Origin: Anadara kagoshimensis
Lineage: Eukaryota > Mollusca > Bivalvia > Arcoida > Arcidae
Assembly (NCBI GenBank): GCA_021292105.1
Contig: CM037869.1
Coordinates: 29,341,536-29,405,535 of the forward strand
Direction: 5' to 3'
Length of the DNA: 64,000 nt
Below the pieces are notes generated by a model. The model had not been told where the DNA came from, did not search any database, and saw only the letters and a list, made by a program, of their open reading frames with translations. Of the stretch, positions 21,590 through 36,500 are shown piece after piece (position 1 is the stretch's first letter; the number at the start of each line of letters is the position of its first letter). The translations under genes were made by a program, and so were the position numbers.

Positions 21590-24500
21590 TCAGGTGTCTG
21601 GATCTGTATCTTTAAAACTTGACAACATGGCACCTAATTCTTCATCCTGTGAAAACAAAAATAGAAATCAATATACCAGGTACACATAGTTTTCTGTCTC
21701 ATGCTAATCTAAAGTCAGAAGTTTATACATTGAAATTGGTGTGTTATAAATTTGCATATCTATGTACTAAAATGATTTTATATACCACATTCATGTTTTG
21801 GCTTGTGTATATCATGGTTGATACTGTATATATCGTGTTAATATCACTTTGATATCTCTGTTTGAACTAAATTAATAGATTGGAAATGGTGAAAAAATGC
21901 AATTTTTCAAAGTTTTTATTGGACCTGTGACCTTGACCTTGATGACCTCAATTTGGTACATAACACATCCTCTTTCCATGCTGTATATATATATATCTTT
22001 TTAATATCACTTCAATGTCTCTTTTTTACATAAGTTATAGAGCAGAAACAATCTTGGACCTATGTACATACGGACATGGATAACCATATATGTCCCTGCC
22101 ATATTCATGCTGGGGGCATAAAAATAATACATACACATAATATGTACTGGTTATATCTTGTACATTGGTTACCCAATACAAAATTGTATAAAAGCTTGCA
22201 AGCAAATTACAATATTCATTGTCATTCAACTACCTATGTTATTTTTCGATCTTTACAAAACAGAAATTGCGAAGTTAAAGAGACTTTTTAATATTTAACT
22301 TACATCAGATTTATTTTGTATATCTACTGTATCCATGGCAACCTTAGTGTCTTCTTGTTGTTCAAAGTTTCCTCCAGACTCTGGATCACCATCCTTGGTG
22401 TATTTGTCACTATGACCATCCATTTCCATCATATCATCCTCATTATCCATCCCTCTAGCACTAGTCGTATTGTTTTTGTCTACAGTACTATCAGACACAG
22501 GGTCACCTTTTCTATTAGGTTTAGCTAAAGAATTCCTATCCTCCACAATTTCTACCATGCTAGATGTACTAGTCATGGGATAATCTGTATCAATGTGTAA
22601 AACATTTGTAGAAAATCTGCTGTCATCACTTCCATGTCTTATTCCATCACCGGTTACCCTTTGTCTGTCTGGATTTTCAATATTTTCACCACTTTTAATC
22701 CCTAAATTAATCTGTGATGACAAATTTTCACTATTATCTTTCTTTGAAGGTTCTATACTAGAGACAGCAAAATTTTGGTTCTTAGAATGATCAAAATTTT
22801 CTATCACAGCTGACTGAGTTGTCCGAGTGGTATGTACATCTGTCTTATTAGGCCTGTATATATCAGCATCGTGGCTGCTTACTGCTGCCTCGTTAGTGGT
22901 ATATATATCAGACTGGTGGCAGTTTGATCCGTTCACATTAACTGTATCACTGCGAATAACAGGTGCCGTAAAACAGGGAGCTCTGGGATGAATCAGGACT
23001 TCACATACCCTCAGACATTCCTTACAGTAACTAGACACCTGTAAATATATCAGTATGGATGTAAATATACAGTAGAACATGTATAAATTGAACATGGAAT
23101 AGTAAAACAAACAAGCAGCAGTGTCGTAAAAAACATGGGTCAGGTTACATTTTAAAAATCGCTTACATGGAAATAAATTGAAAATTTAGTTACCCCACAA
23201 AACTGTACATCGTATTCATTTGTTTGTTGTCATTTTCATTAATACTAAACTCGCTTTGTTTAAAAATTGGTTAATTTGAAAGTTTATTCCAAGTCCTCTG
23301 AACACTGAGGTATTGTTTTGGAATAACAATTTAGTTAGGATTGAGTATATTTATACTTAAACAAATTATATTTTATTGCATTCTGTGAAATATAATTTGT
23401 TTAAGTAATCTGGTATGGTTGTACAAGTAGACATAAATGTCAACTTTCATCTCCAGAAGGATGCATATTTATAAAGAAGTTGGATTAGAAATGGTGTTAC
23501 AGCCCTTCTGTTTTTTCAAGGCCTGGGGCAAGATGACCCAATCAACAGCATTTCATTGTACTTCAAACAAAAATGCTGCTGGGCAGAGAAAGGTAAGATC
23601 ATTTACATTTTCGAAATGAAATTGTTAGTAAGATTGCAATGATGGCAAAGTACAAAGAAACATAAAAACATCAGTAGTAACAAATAAGAGGGAAACAAAA
23701 AGTAAGTCTCTTTAATGTTTTTGCTATTTATAGGAACTGGAGCCACCTTGGATTTTGGCCGATTTAATTGTTACTAAAGGACTTTTCATGCTGTATTGGG
23801 TTAGAATTGACCAATTCAGGAAAAAATTTCAATGATTTAGTTGAAACAAACATCTTATTTGTACACTGCCTAAAAGTTGGGTCAACAATTTTTTTTTCAG
23901 GAAAGGTAAAACATTAGGTCATAACCTTCACAATTGACCTTGACCTCATTTTGAAGGTAATTACAAGAATATTTCAAAACTGAAAACCCCATGTCATTAT
24001 CTGATCAAATAGTGAAGATATAACCATTTCAGCAATTTTTTGCATCTGTGACCTTGGCCTTTGAACCCATAACCTTTTTCTATACATCAAAGTAGTACTG
24101 GTATTTGAATTATATCTACAACATTCTAATATATATGCCTATAGAAAAAGTTAATAGTTTTCAAGATAATTAACTATTTCAGTATTATTTCGTATCTGTG
24201 ACCTTGACCTTTATACCCCTGACCTTAATCTATATATCACAATGATCCTTGTATCAATATCTACAACATTCTAATATACATGCCTATACAGAAAGTTAAT
24301 AGTTTTCGAGATAATAAACTATTTTGGTATTGTTTAGCACCTGTGACCTTGACCTTTGAACCCATAACCTTTTTCTATACATCAAAATGATCGTTGTATC
24401 AATACCTACAACATTCTAATATACAAGCCTATACAAAAAGTTAATAGTTTTAGTGATAATTAAATTTGGTATTGTTTCACATCTGTGACCTTGACCTTTG

Positions 24501-27500
24501 AACCCATGACCTTTTTCTATACATCATAATGATCGTTGTATCAATACCTACAACATTCTAATATACATGCCTATACAAAAAGTTAATAGTTTTCGAGATA
24601 ATAAACTATTTCGGTATTGTTTAGCACCCGTGACCATGACCTTTGAACCCATGACCTTTTTCTATACATCAAAATGATTGTTGTATGAATACCTACAACA
24701 TTCTAATATACATGCCTATACAAAAAGTTTATAGTTTTCAAGATAATTAACCATTTCAGTATTGTTTAGCATCTGTGAACTTGACCTTTGAACTCATGAC
24801 CTTTTTCTATACATCAAAATGATTGTTGTATCAATACCTACAACATTCTAATATACATGCCTATACAAAAAGTTTATAGTTTTCCAAATAATAATTATAA
24901 TCAAAGGTAAAAAAAAATAGGTCACGACCTTAACAATTGACCTTGACCTCATTTTGAAGATACTAACAAGAAGATGTCAAAACTGAAAACCCCATGCCAT
25001 TATCTGGTCAAATAGTCAAGTTATAACAATTTGAAGCTATTTTACAATTTTTTCAAAATTAAACGTAAAAATGCATAACCCATTTTTTGTCCGAATTTCA
25101 CAAAATGAACAAACTATAGGCTTAAGACCCTAGAGAAGCCAAATATCACATCAGATTTTTTCTCCAATCAATTCTTTCGGAGGAGAAGATTTTTTAAGAT
25201 TTTTGCACCCCTAGGTCACCTTGACCTAGTTATTGTAGCCATGGCAATGCCAGGAACAAATCTGAATTGCACCGGCCCATATATACTTCTCACCAAGTTT
25301 CATTGAAATCTGTGTCGTAGTTTCAGAGGAGATGTCGAAAATAGGTGTTAACGACGCACACACGCACCCACGCATGCACACACGCTGCGCTATGCCATAA
25401 GCTCACATGACCTTTCGGTCAGGTGAGCTAAAAAACTATTGTTAGACTCTGTCAAGGACCTTCCACAACAAATTTGGTTTCAATTGGCCCAGTAGTTTCG
25501 GAGAAGAAGATTAAAGTTTACTGACGCACGCCTTTGGCCAGGTGAGCTATAAACTACTCCTCTGCCAGCATTTTCACAATATTTATGTGTCACAAAAGTT
25601 TAATTTTATTTTTAAACTAGACATCTTCGTTCTAAATCTCAAATTTGAACTAAATCGGTCCAAAAATAAACATGTAACGACCATTTATAGGTTTTTTGCT
25701 ATTTATGACAATGGCAGCCATCTTGGATGATGCAGGAAGTTGATTTGTACAAACTTTATTCTACTCCACCTAGGGACTTTCCACACCAAATTTGGCATCA
25801 TTTGGGTATGTGGTTTCAGAGAAGAAGATTTTCAAAGAATTGCCTAAATTTAGCATCTAATTTGCATATTCCGCTAATTACGAGCAAACAGAAAAAGTAA
25901 CAGAAAAATTTGTTGCATATATTAAATGCCTAGACATCTACTTTCTAAATCTCAAATTTGAACTGAATCGGTCCAAAAATAAAAATATGTAACGACCATT
26001 TATAGGTTTTTGCTATTTATAGCAATGGCGGCCATCTTGGATGCCCCATGAAATTGATTTGTACAAACTTTAATCTACTCCACCTAGGTACTTTCCACAA
26101 CAAATTTGGCATCATTTGGGTATGTGGTTTCAGAGAAGAAGATTTTCAAAGAATTGCCTAAATTTAGCATCTAATTTGCATATTCCGCTAATTACGAGCA
26201 AACAGAAAAAGTTACAAAAAAACCCATTACATATATTAAATGGCTAGACATCTACTTTCTAAATCTCAAATTTGAACTAAATCGGTCCATAAATAAACAT
26301 GTAATGACCATTTATAGGTTTTTCCTATTTATAGCAATGGCGGCCATCTTGGATGCTGCACGAAGTTGATTTGTACAAACTTTAATCTACTCCACCTAGG
26401 GACTTTCCACACTATATTTGGCATCATTTGGGTATGGTGTTTCAGAGAAGAAGATTTTCAAAGAATCGACTAAATTTAGCATCTAATTTGCATATTCCGC
26501 TAATTACGAGCAAACAGAAAAAGTTACAGAAAAACCTGTTACATATTAAATGGCTAGACATCTACTTTCTAAATCTCAAATTTGAACTAAATCGGTCCAA
26601 AAATAAACTTGTAATGACCATTTATAGGTTTTTGCTATTTATAGCAATGGCGGCCATCTTGGATGCCGCAGGAATATAATTTGTACAAACTTTAATCTAC
26701 TCCACCTAGGGACTTTCCACACCAAATTTGGTTCCAATTGGCCAAGTGGTTTCAGAGGAGAAGATTAAAGTTTACGCACGGACGCACGCACGCACGCACA
26801 CACGCTTCACCATGGCATAAGTTCAGCATAAGTTTAGCTGGCTATAGCCAGTTGAGCTAAAAACATGATTAATATTTCAAAGGGGCACAACTCTTTAGAC
26901 AGAAATATAATATTCCCTGACAATTCCCAGACAATTCCTTGATTTTTTAAATTCTGTGACATTTTTTGGAACTCTTGACAATTCCTCTCTGACCTTGAAG
27001 AAAATACAAATTTCATGACTTTTCCCAGACCATATAAGAAATTGACGTATCGCCGGTCATGACTATTATGTTCCTACACTGACCGCCATCATGGCGACAA
27101 AGCAGCGTCATGGCAACTAATGACATATTAATGTCAGTGATGTCATCAAAGGGAACAATTCAGACCAAGTTCTTTTTGTGTGTAATTCAAGCATACCGGG
27201 CCTTTGTCAGAACATTGTGGGCGTGACCGGCGATCCGTCAATTGGACAAGTACTTACATTGTTATCTCGGTCCTGTATTCCCATTCTGTAAATTGATAAA
27301 ACACATCTGAGTGGACAAGGTGCTTCAGTATGTGGTATCAATACACATGCTTGCAAAACTTTATACAGACTATGTCGACAGTTGCTATGGTGATAAGGTA
27401 TCCCAGGGTTCCCTCGTTGTTGGTTTATCATCAATGAAGTAGATATAACAAAATCTTGAATTGCCTGAAAAAATAGTTTCATGTATTTCAAAACCAAAAA

Positions 27501-30500
27501 TCCAGAATTTTAACATGTTTACATTTTTTTTAATTAATATATCTCAGGATTTTTATTGACTTCTGTCTTTCTTTATGTTTGGCATTATTTATTATTTTTA
27601 GAAAATGTGAAAAGGTTTGATAATTTTCATTAATTCTGAGTCCCTAGCCCTACATTAGCAGGTTGCATTGTACAGTGGTATGGTAAAGATCATACCCGAG
27701 TCCACATGGGTAAATTAGAACACATACAAATCAAATGTATTCAACAGCCATGCAGATCAATCGTACATGACAAATAAGGCAAAAAAGAATGACTATTGTG
27801 TTCAAAATACAGGATGCATGCCAAAATTGTGATTGAGGCAGGACGATTGCTATTCAAATATGTCCGACTGGAAGTAGTTCCAAATCTAAACTAATGATAC
27901 ATGTACATTGAAAATAAGTACTTAATTTTGTTTGTTCGTTGAAAATAAGTACTTAATTTTGTTTGTTCATTGAAAATAAGTACTTAATTTTGTTTGTACA
28001 TTTAAAATAAGTACTTAATTTTGTTTGTAAATTGAAAATAAGTACTTAATTTTGTTTGTTCATTGAAAATAAGTACTTAATTTTGTTTGTTCATTGAAAA
28101 TAAGTACTTAATTTTGTTTGTAAATTGAAAATAAGTACTTAATTTTGTTTGTTCATTGAAAATAAGTACTTAATTTTGTGTGTACATTGAAAATAAGTAC
28201 TTAATTTTGTTTGTTCATTGAAAATAAGTACTTAATTTTGTTTGTACATTGAAAATAAGTACTTAATTTTGCTTAAGTAACAGTGTTCACTGTTGTAAAA
28301 ACTTGAAATGGGGAAATTGAATATAAGCAGTTCATGGAAGATACGGAGCAGATAGATATGGGCCAGATGGACATGGCTACTCCTATAAACATCCCTAAAC
28401 TTTGCTTGCAGGGGATTTAGATATTACCTTTATTGATCTCAACTGCATTGTCTCCCCTACAGATGTCAACAGCCAGTATAGCACTGTAATAGATAAAAAC
28501 AAGATCTTATTATAAAACTGACCAAACGGGACATAAAACTGACCAAACAGGACATAAAACAAACATAAACTATCTCAGTAGTACTTCTAGTCCTTAAAAA
28601 AGTCTCCTAATGAATGACTCGGAGGCCGTGGTGGTCTATTGGATAAGATGTCAGTCTACAAATCCAGGGTCTCTCACTGCTGTGAAAAGCATGTGGGAAA
28701 GTGAATTTTCCTTGCCACTTGCCTTTACTGGTTCAAGCGGTGTTAGTGTAATGTGACTGGGGGAGTGGTATGCCTGTCTGCTGCATAGTGACTCGCTGAG
28801 CTAGCACAATAAAGTCGCCCCGAGTGCGCGCTAGTAAAAGGCAGACTCTCACTTCACATACATACACAAAATGGTTCATAGATTAATCCATAGAGATGAA
28901 TAAAATAGTTCTTGTCGCGAATAACTGAAAAATTGATGATGCGACAATAGGCAACATTCACCCAACCAACCAATGAAGGACTGATGCTCATGTTGATACT
29001 AACACACTAATACTGATACATTGTATTTGTGTTACAGTAATTATTTTATTTTATTTTGTTTAAGCCAAAACTACCTGTTTAATTTAATTGGACCAAAATT
29101 ATCCCTAAAGGTACCTCTAAAAATCAATAAGTGTCAATCTTTATATGTCCAGTTCATCTATTGTCCAGTAATCATTTTGTTAGGTCATTTGTACTTTTAT
29201 CTAATAGTTTAACTTGTCCATGTGAAGTTCAGTTTTCATGTTGTCAATAAAATAGTTTAAGTGTGTGAGTGCATGAATTTTTGATGATGCATTGATATTT
29301 TCTCTGAATTGGGAACAACATCTTGTTCATTTACAATTATTTTTGGATCGATTGCGTAGTGAAAATATCACAGCTCGACCTTCAAAGGTTTCTATTGGGT
29401 TTACTACTATTGAATTTCTGGGTCATGTTGTTGGTGAAGGCTGTATACGCCCTGCTGATTCAAAAATTGACAAAGTCTTAAATATGTCTGTTCCAGTTAC
29501 AAAGAAGGAAGTCCGCAGTCTTATTGGGTTTTGTTCATATTACAGACACTTTGTATCAAAGTTTGCTACTTTACTTGCTCCACTCACAGATTTAACTAAA
29601 AAGGGAAAATCTTCAATTGTCAAATGGACTCCTGATTGTCAGTTAGCTTTTGAAGCCATTCAAAGAATCCTATCTTCCAAGCCTATATTAATTCTTCCTG
29701 ATTTTGATTTGGAATTTGTATTAAGGACAGATGCTTCAAATAAAGGTGTAGGGGCTGTTTTACTACAAGATTTTAATGCTTTGTATCACCCAGTTCGTTA
29801 CATTAGTCGAAAGTTGTTGGATAGGGAACAGAATTATTCCATCATTGAAAAGGAATGTCTGAGTATCGTCTGGGCAGTTGACAAGTTGTCAAAGTATTTG
29901 TATGGCCGTACTTTTATCCTCGAGACGGACCACAAACCTCTTGTTTTCTTGAACACCGCACGGTTCAAAAATCCGCGTATTACTAGGTGGGCTTTATTTC
30001 TACAGCAATTTTCGTTTCACACGCGTTCGATTACAGGCATCAATAATTTAGGAGCTGATATACTTTCTAGGTGTCCGACTTTGTAGAACTGATGGGTCAG
30101 TTCATAAGGAGGGGGGATGTGTTACAGTAATTATTTTATTTTATTTTGTTTAAGCCAAAACTACCTGTTTAATTTAATTGGACCAAAATTATCCCTAAAG
30201 GTACCTCTAAAAATCAATAAGTGTCAATCTTTATATGTCCAGTTCATCTATTGTCCAGTAATCATTTTGTTAGGTCATTTGTACTTTTATCTTATAGTTT
30301 AACTTGTCCATGTGAAGTTCAGTTTTCATGTTGTCAATAAAATAGTTTAAGTGTGTGAGTGCATGAATTTTTGATGGATGAATGATTTTGAAGGTATAAA
30401 AGAAGGTGTGAAAGTTAACTTGGAGGGAGTATGATATGATCAGAAAGAATGACAGAGGTGATATATTTTAAAGGAATTTTTGAAGATATGGGTAGTGTGA

Positions 30501-33500
30501 GTACCTATTTTACTTATTTTAAATAAAAAAAACAGTTTAGCACTTGCTATACTTAAATTCATTAAAGAAAGTAATTACATTATAATTTAAAAATTTTAAA
30601 TCTGCAAATTCAGCACTGGGTGCTATAATGAGTAATTGTAAAATAATGTGATGCAATTGTGAAATAATGAGATGTAAAATAATGAGATGTAAAATAATGA
30701 GATGTAAAATATGAGATGTGAAATAATGAGATGTATTTGTGAAATACTGAGATATATTTTGGTGAGATTTTCGTGATTTAGTAATGACGTCATATTACAT
30801 AATTAATGGGGAACTACCGTATTATAATTATTGTGTTAATTGAGCACCATATTAGGCACCTTTTGTTTTATTTGGAAATTTAAAATAATTTAGTCATTTT
30901 AAAATCTCAAATTTCTTACAAATTGTTTGTTTCTGATAATTTTAGTTTGGCTTGATACCTTGAGCAGAAGAAAAGTCAAAAATAATTATTGTGGAATTGT
31001 TTGCACATAGAAAATTTATGTGATGTATTGGTGAACTGAAAATTGAAGAATTGAATTATGTAAAAAGAACTGAATAATTCTGTGTAAATGCAGATAATTT
31101 AATTGATATTGAAGTTGTTTGTGTTGAATTGATTTTGATGAACTGAAATGTGAAATGATTCAGTGAATTTATTAAACTGTTGTGTGGAAAACGAACTGAA
31201 ATGAATTGTAATATTGAGATACAGTGAAATTATTGAACTGTGGAGTGAAAAACGAACTGAATTGAATTGATGTAATATAGTGAATCAGACATTGAGAAGA
31301 GTAAATTTGTTCTGAAGATGAACTCTGATGGATTTGACAATCTATATTTGAAGTTTTGAGTATTTTGATGAATGTAGTTTAAAAATTGAAATTCCTGAAT
31401 AATTATGAACATTTTGTATATGTGTGTTGGTTTTTTTCTTTTAAAAAAAAAATTAAGTTGTTGCCAATCTGCCGAGCCGTTGGTAACAATTTGTTAACAA
31501 TATTTGAAGTGATATACATGTATATACATGTTTTTGTATATCAACATTCAAATACTCAGATGGTAGAGTGCTCGCTCCCTAAGTTGGAGATGATGAATTC
31601 GAACCCTGATCAGGTCTGACCCTAGACTTGAAAGTGGGTAGTAATTGTTCTTTTGCCAAGCGCTCAGCATTACAAAATGAAAGTCATGGTTCTTTCAGAT
31701 GGGAACTTAATGAGGTCCAGCATCACAGTTGGCTTGGCATGATATGCCTGCTGTATGATGCTCTTAGCACAACATACAGGAAAAATTTCTGCACCTTCGC
31801 CTATAGCTGGCAAGGTCTCAATATTAGTGAAATGTTATTGACTTGAACGTTAATAACTATTACTCAACTCAAAACATTATTGAAATAGACTGATAATAAC
31901 AACAGTGCATACTTAGAAACCAGAGTATAAAACATCTACATCTATGGCCAAAATTGTGATGTGAAAATTCTCTTGGCTATAATAACTATAACAGATACTC
32001 TGTAGTTTGGTTCACCCTAAGACACCGCTGAAGAAGAATAAAAACCTTTTTACTGCTAAAGAGGATGCTTTCTACTATGTATCTGTATTCAATATTATCC
32101 GGGATAGTTAAGAATTAACTGTCATTTTTTCCTGGTTCATCAAGTAATGAACCAGATTTTAAAACTAGCAAATCTGATGAACTGCAAAGCAGTTCATTTT
32201 AGCTTTGCTTGTTTTAAAATCTGGTTCATTACTTGATGAACCAGAAAAAAATGACAGTCAATTCTTATATTTACAATTTATTCTTTCTTTACGAGGGCAA
32301 AATTGCAAATTCCGTTGAATGAAATAAATTCCAATGTTTTGAAAGAGAATTTTTAATGGCGGACGTGACCTGGACATGGAACAGCTGTTCAGAAACATTA
32401 AGCCCCGCCCATTTGACGTCATGTCCGTAAGAAACAAAATAGGTCATCAATCTTGGATAATATTTCAAACAAATTTTATTTCAGTCAATGACAAAAATTA
32501 CATATTCATATTTATGGTCAAGTTACAGTTATTGAAGGAAGAGCTTGTTAAAAAACCAGACTTAATAGATGAAAGAGTGCTCGACATCTGGACTTGCGGA
32601 TTGGTATTCGACTCGGGAGTATTGGTATTCATGCGCGATGTGAAAAACTGATGTTTATGCGAATCTTGAAAAAAGAAATCAAACTGGGTTCAACGTAGAA
32701 GTTATTTTTCTATTGTAAATATATATATTTGACGTTCCATAGTTCCATGTTCCTTTCACTCTCAAATTTGATTTCACATGTACACATGTAGTTGGTGCAG
32801 CTAGCAAACAAGGAGGTACTTACCAGTACCATTCTGGAGCTGACCTCACTTCCCGGGTAGAAGTTCACATGTTTAACTTAATTTGCTTGTTTCAAAGTTT
32901 TTACTGTTATTTGGTATTGTGGTTTTGACAGGGATTGGTGTTTTTGTTTTTGATTATTAATATGAAAGTGTGTAGATAAGGTTTCCACAAAACAAAAAAT
33001 TGGGACACATTACCATCACTATACATAAGGTAGGGTATATAATTATAAACTTACTGTTAAGTGCTGCTGTTGTCAAGGTATGGTCAGCTTCATTATCTAT
33101 TTTCCTCTGTGTACTTATCCCATGACTAATCTCCTGGTAGCCACCTTTCTTTTTCTTCTTCACTGGTGGTGGTTCTGTAGCTTCATTTACTGTGGGTCCG
33201 TGTTTGTCTATCTAAAATTAGCAAAATCAAAATTATTGGAATCGAAATCTTCTTTATCTTGAGTACAGTAAAACACTTATATAACCTACATGCTTACAAT
33301 AACTACTTGGGTAGTATGAAGTGAAATATTGAACCTGACTGCTCCTCTATATAAGTCTATTTATAACAACATAACGAAGTCAAAAATAGATACCCTAAGG
33401 CTTCATTATAAATGTTATTTACTATAAATGTAACTCAAACACAGTCTATTAAATAATCATTCAAAAATGATAAACAGTATACATATAGCCAATTAATATT

Positions 33501-36500
33501 AAGTTCATCAAAAATAATTTCAACTAAAAATAAATCATTCAAAAATTGGATTCAACATTCACACAATAAGCTCTTCCACATATTGGTGGCCCGATGGTCT
33601 AAAAGCTGCACTTATAGATCATTGGGCTTCTCATCGCCTAGGTTTGAATCCCACTCTGCAGATGCCTGTGTGAGAAAGTGTCAGTTTGCTTGCCAAAGGT
33701 CGGGGGTTTTCTACTTGCACTTTAGTTTTCTTCACCATCCAAGAACTGATCGCCTTAATACAAGTGAAGGAATCTTGACTGGGGCATAACACAATATGAC
33801 TCCACTTTTCTACTGATCATGGATACTATACAAATATACTCCAAATTAAACATCCGTACCATGTTTTTTTTCTTTCTATATCTAAATCCAAAACCAGTAA
33901 TTCTGGTTTCCCATGTACAATTCTTACTTTGCTCAGTTTGTTTCATTCTTTTCTAGTTGTAAGCATCCTCTGTAGCGACCACAGGTGGCCTAATCTTTTT
34001 TTTAACTCTACAGAGGCATCTTTAGAGTGCACTGAGACACAAGACCACAATTTTGAGTCTCATCTGAAAGACTACTCCAGTAATGAGCTTTTTGCAGCTC
34101 TAGTATAGGCAGGAGATGAAAATCATCTCAGAAAATTTCATGAGTTAGGTTTCAATGCACAACCCTGGACTTTGAAAGCCAGTGATAGTATCACACATCC
34201 ATGGCAATCCATTGTTTTCATCTATTTGAATAGTGTTTAATGCTGTAGTTATTAACAAATCTAACCTTGACTGTGTCCTGGTGAGGTTTAACATCATGTA
34301 TAATAGCATTAATTAAATCTTCTTCTTCTGATGTTGAATCAACTAAAACACCAACATTCTGGAACCATGTGGTCAACGTATCATACACACATGTCCTTAA
34401 TGCACTACAGAAAAAAATATATGATAAGTTTTGTAAATTTGTGATTTATAGTTGTGGAGAACTATTTCGGACTAGAAGTAGGCTGGATGGACAGACCAAT
34501 AGATAGACAGATAAAACTTCAAATTTAATATCCCCCTCTCTTTGAAAGGAGGGGGTAAAAAATTATTATTAATGATCAATCTGTCTTGTCTACTAAAACA
34601 ACAAAGTTCTATAACCACAAGTTGGCTAACATTGAAGCCATCTTGAATCTATCGTCGTCAAGGTGACAACCATTCGAAACTAATTTGAATTTGGCCATAT
34701 GAAAATGAAGAAGACTGAGAATTGCTACTTGGAAATCTAAAATACGTAATTTACAACTGGTTTCCCATGCCAGTTGATTGTTAGTTTCATATTGATCAAT
34801 AGAAGTAAGCAAACAATTCATTCTAAAAACCGAGTGGTTAATGAAAACGAATCTAACCGGAATTTCCATTTTTACGATAATTGCTGATACCTTTGCTGCA
34901 ATACCTTAGTAAAATTGTAATAATTATGGAGAATCTATAATAGTTGGCATCTCTGCAAAATGCAAGTGACAAATTACAATCATATAAACTGTATCTGATC
35001 TATAATATTTCATGTCCTTACCTGTAAGGTCTACCTTGACCATACTGGACAGGTGTTGTGGTCCATACAAGTTCTTGTATTAACATGTTTAAGATCTGTT
35101 TTGTGTGTGGAAGTAATAGATTTTTACAGCTGCAAACAAATACAAACACTAAAACAGTGGGATGCCATTTCAAAAGTATAAGCAAAACCAACCCCAACAC
35201 TGAAAAGTGACGGACAAAATGTTGTCAAACGAAATGGAGTTAACACTATATGCCTCCCAATTTGTTTGGGGGCAAATAATGAACCAACTTGAATTAAATA
35301 TCACAGTGAAAACATAGATGATTGCCCTTTCTTAAATTTGAAGTATTTTAAATACATGTACAGTTAAACCTTATTCTAATGTGCCAAAAAAAAACTAAAC
35401 ATCTCGCTTTAGACCACAAAATTTTGAAGGTAGAAAAACTGTATCTTGTTGTGTTTTCTTTGAAAGCTTCATTTGATTTATCGCCAGACTCCTTTATAAT
35501 GTTTTAATTTTATCAAACAAAAGTTGGCAATGGATTGAGGCCTATGTTTAAAATATGCCTTGTTGTATATACATGTACATTTGAATTTTCATCTTAAAAT
35601 TTATCAGAAAAAAACCCATGCAAAATGTTATAATTTCTCATTAGCAAAAACCCAGATTTAAGTATAACCTCAAACAACATTAACCTGTTCACTTGACCTT
35701 TCATTAAGAATATTCACACAGGATGACCCATCCAATACATGGGTATTGATTTAGGATTTGCAGTTTAAACATAAAAAATGCACATTTACTATGATGTAAA
35801 CAAAAATTCACCTGTGGTCTCAATAAACAAAGGTACTGGTCCATAACAAATATTTAAATTAGAGGTCAAGCAGACAGGTCAATGTTGTTTGGCTATACAG
35901 GGTAGTACCTGTTAGTTAGTCCTCTAATAATCTGTACAGCAGATTTATGTATAGTTGGTAACTGTGTAAACAAACTCAGTCTCTCTGTTGTAGTCTTGTT
36001 TTTCTGAAAAAATATATACACATAATAGAAAAAAATGGAAACAAGTTGCATAATTTCAAATTAAACACTTTAAATAAAATTGTATTTCTGAGTGGAGAGC
36101 TCACTCTCCCTAAGAATGCTACATCTCAAATATCTAAGGTCTAACTCATGTAACTATTGTACAAACCATTTATATTTAAAACAAGAGGCCCATGGGCCTT
36201 AACGCTCACCTGTGACTTTGACCTTTGAACCCATAACCCTCATTGATATATCAAAATGATCATTAGGCCAATACCTACAATATTCTAACATACATGCCTA
36301 TAAAAAATATTTATAGTTTTCAAGATAATTAACCAATTCAGTATTAATTTGCATCTGTGACCTTGACCTTTGAACTCATGACCTTTATTTATATATCCAA
36401 ATTATCATTAGACCAATACCTACAATATTCCAATATATACAATATATATGCCTATACAAGGAGTTTATAGTTTTTGAGATAATCAACCATTTCAGTACTT

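Noticed and set aside
27905-28271. CRISPR-like array (regular 31-bp repeats)
   Set aside because: No distinct spacers: whole units are near-identical, and the context is a eukaryotic intron.
32376-32651. 91-codon plus-strand open frame (MEQLFRNIKPRPFD...)
   Set aside because: No recognised family, no flanking splice logic, inside PELP1 intron 13; probably chance or worn repeat.
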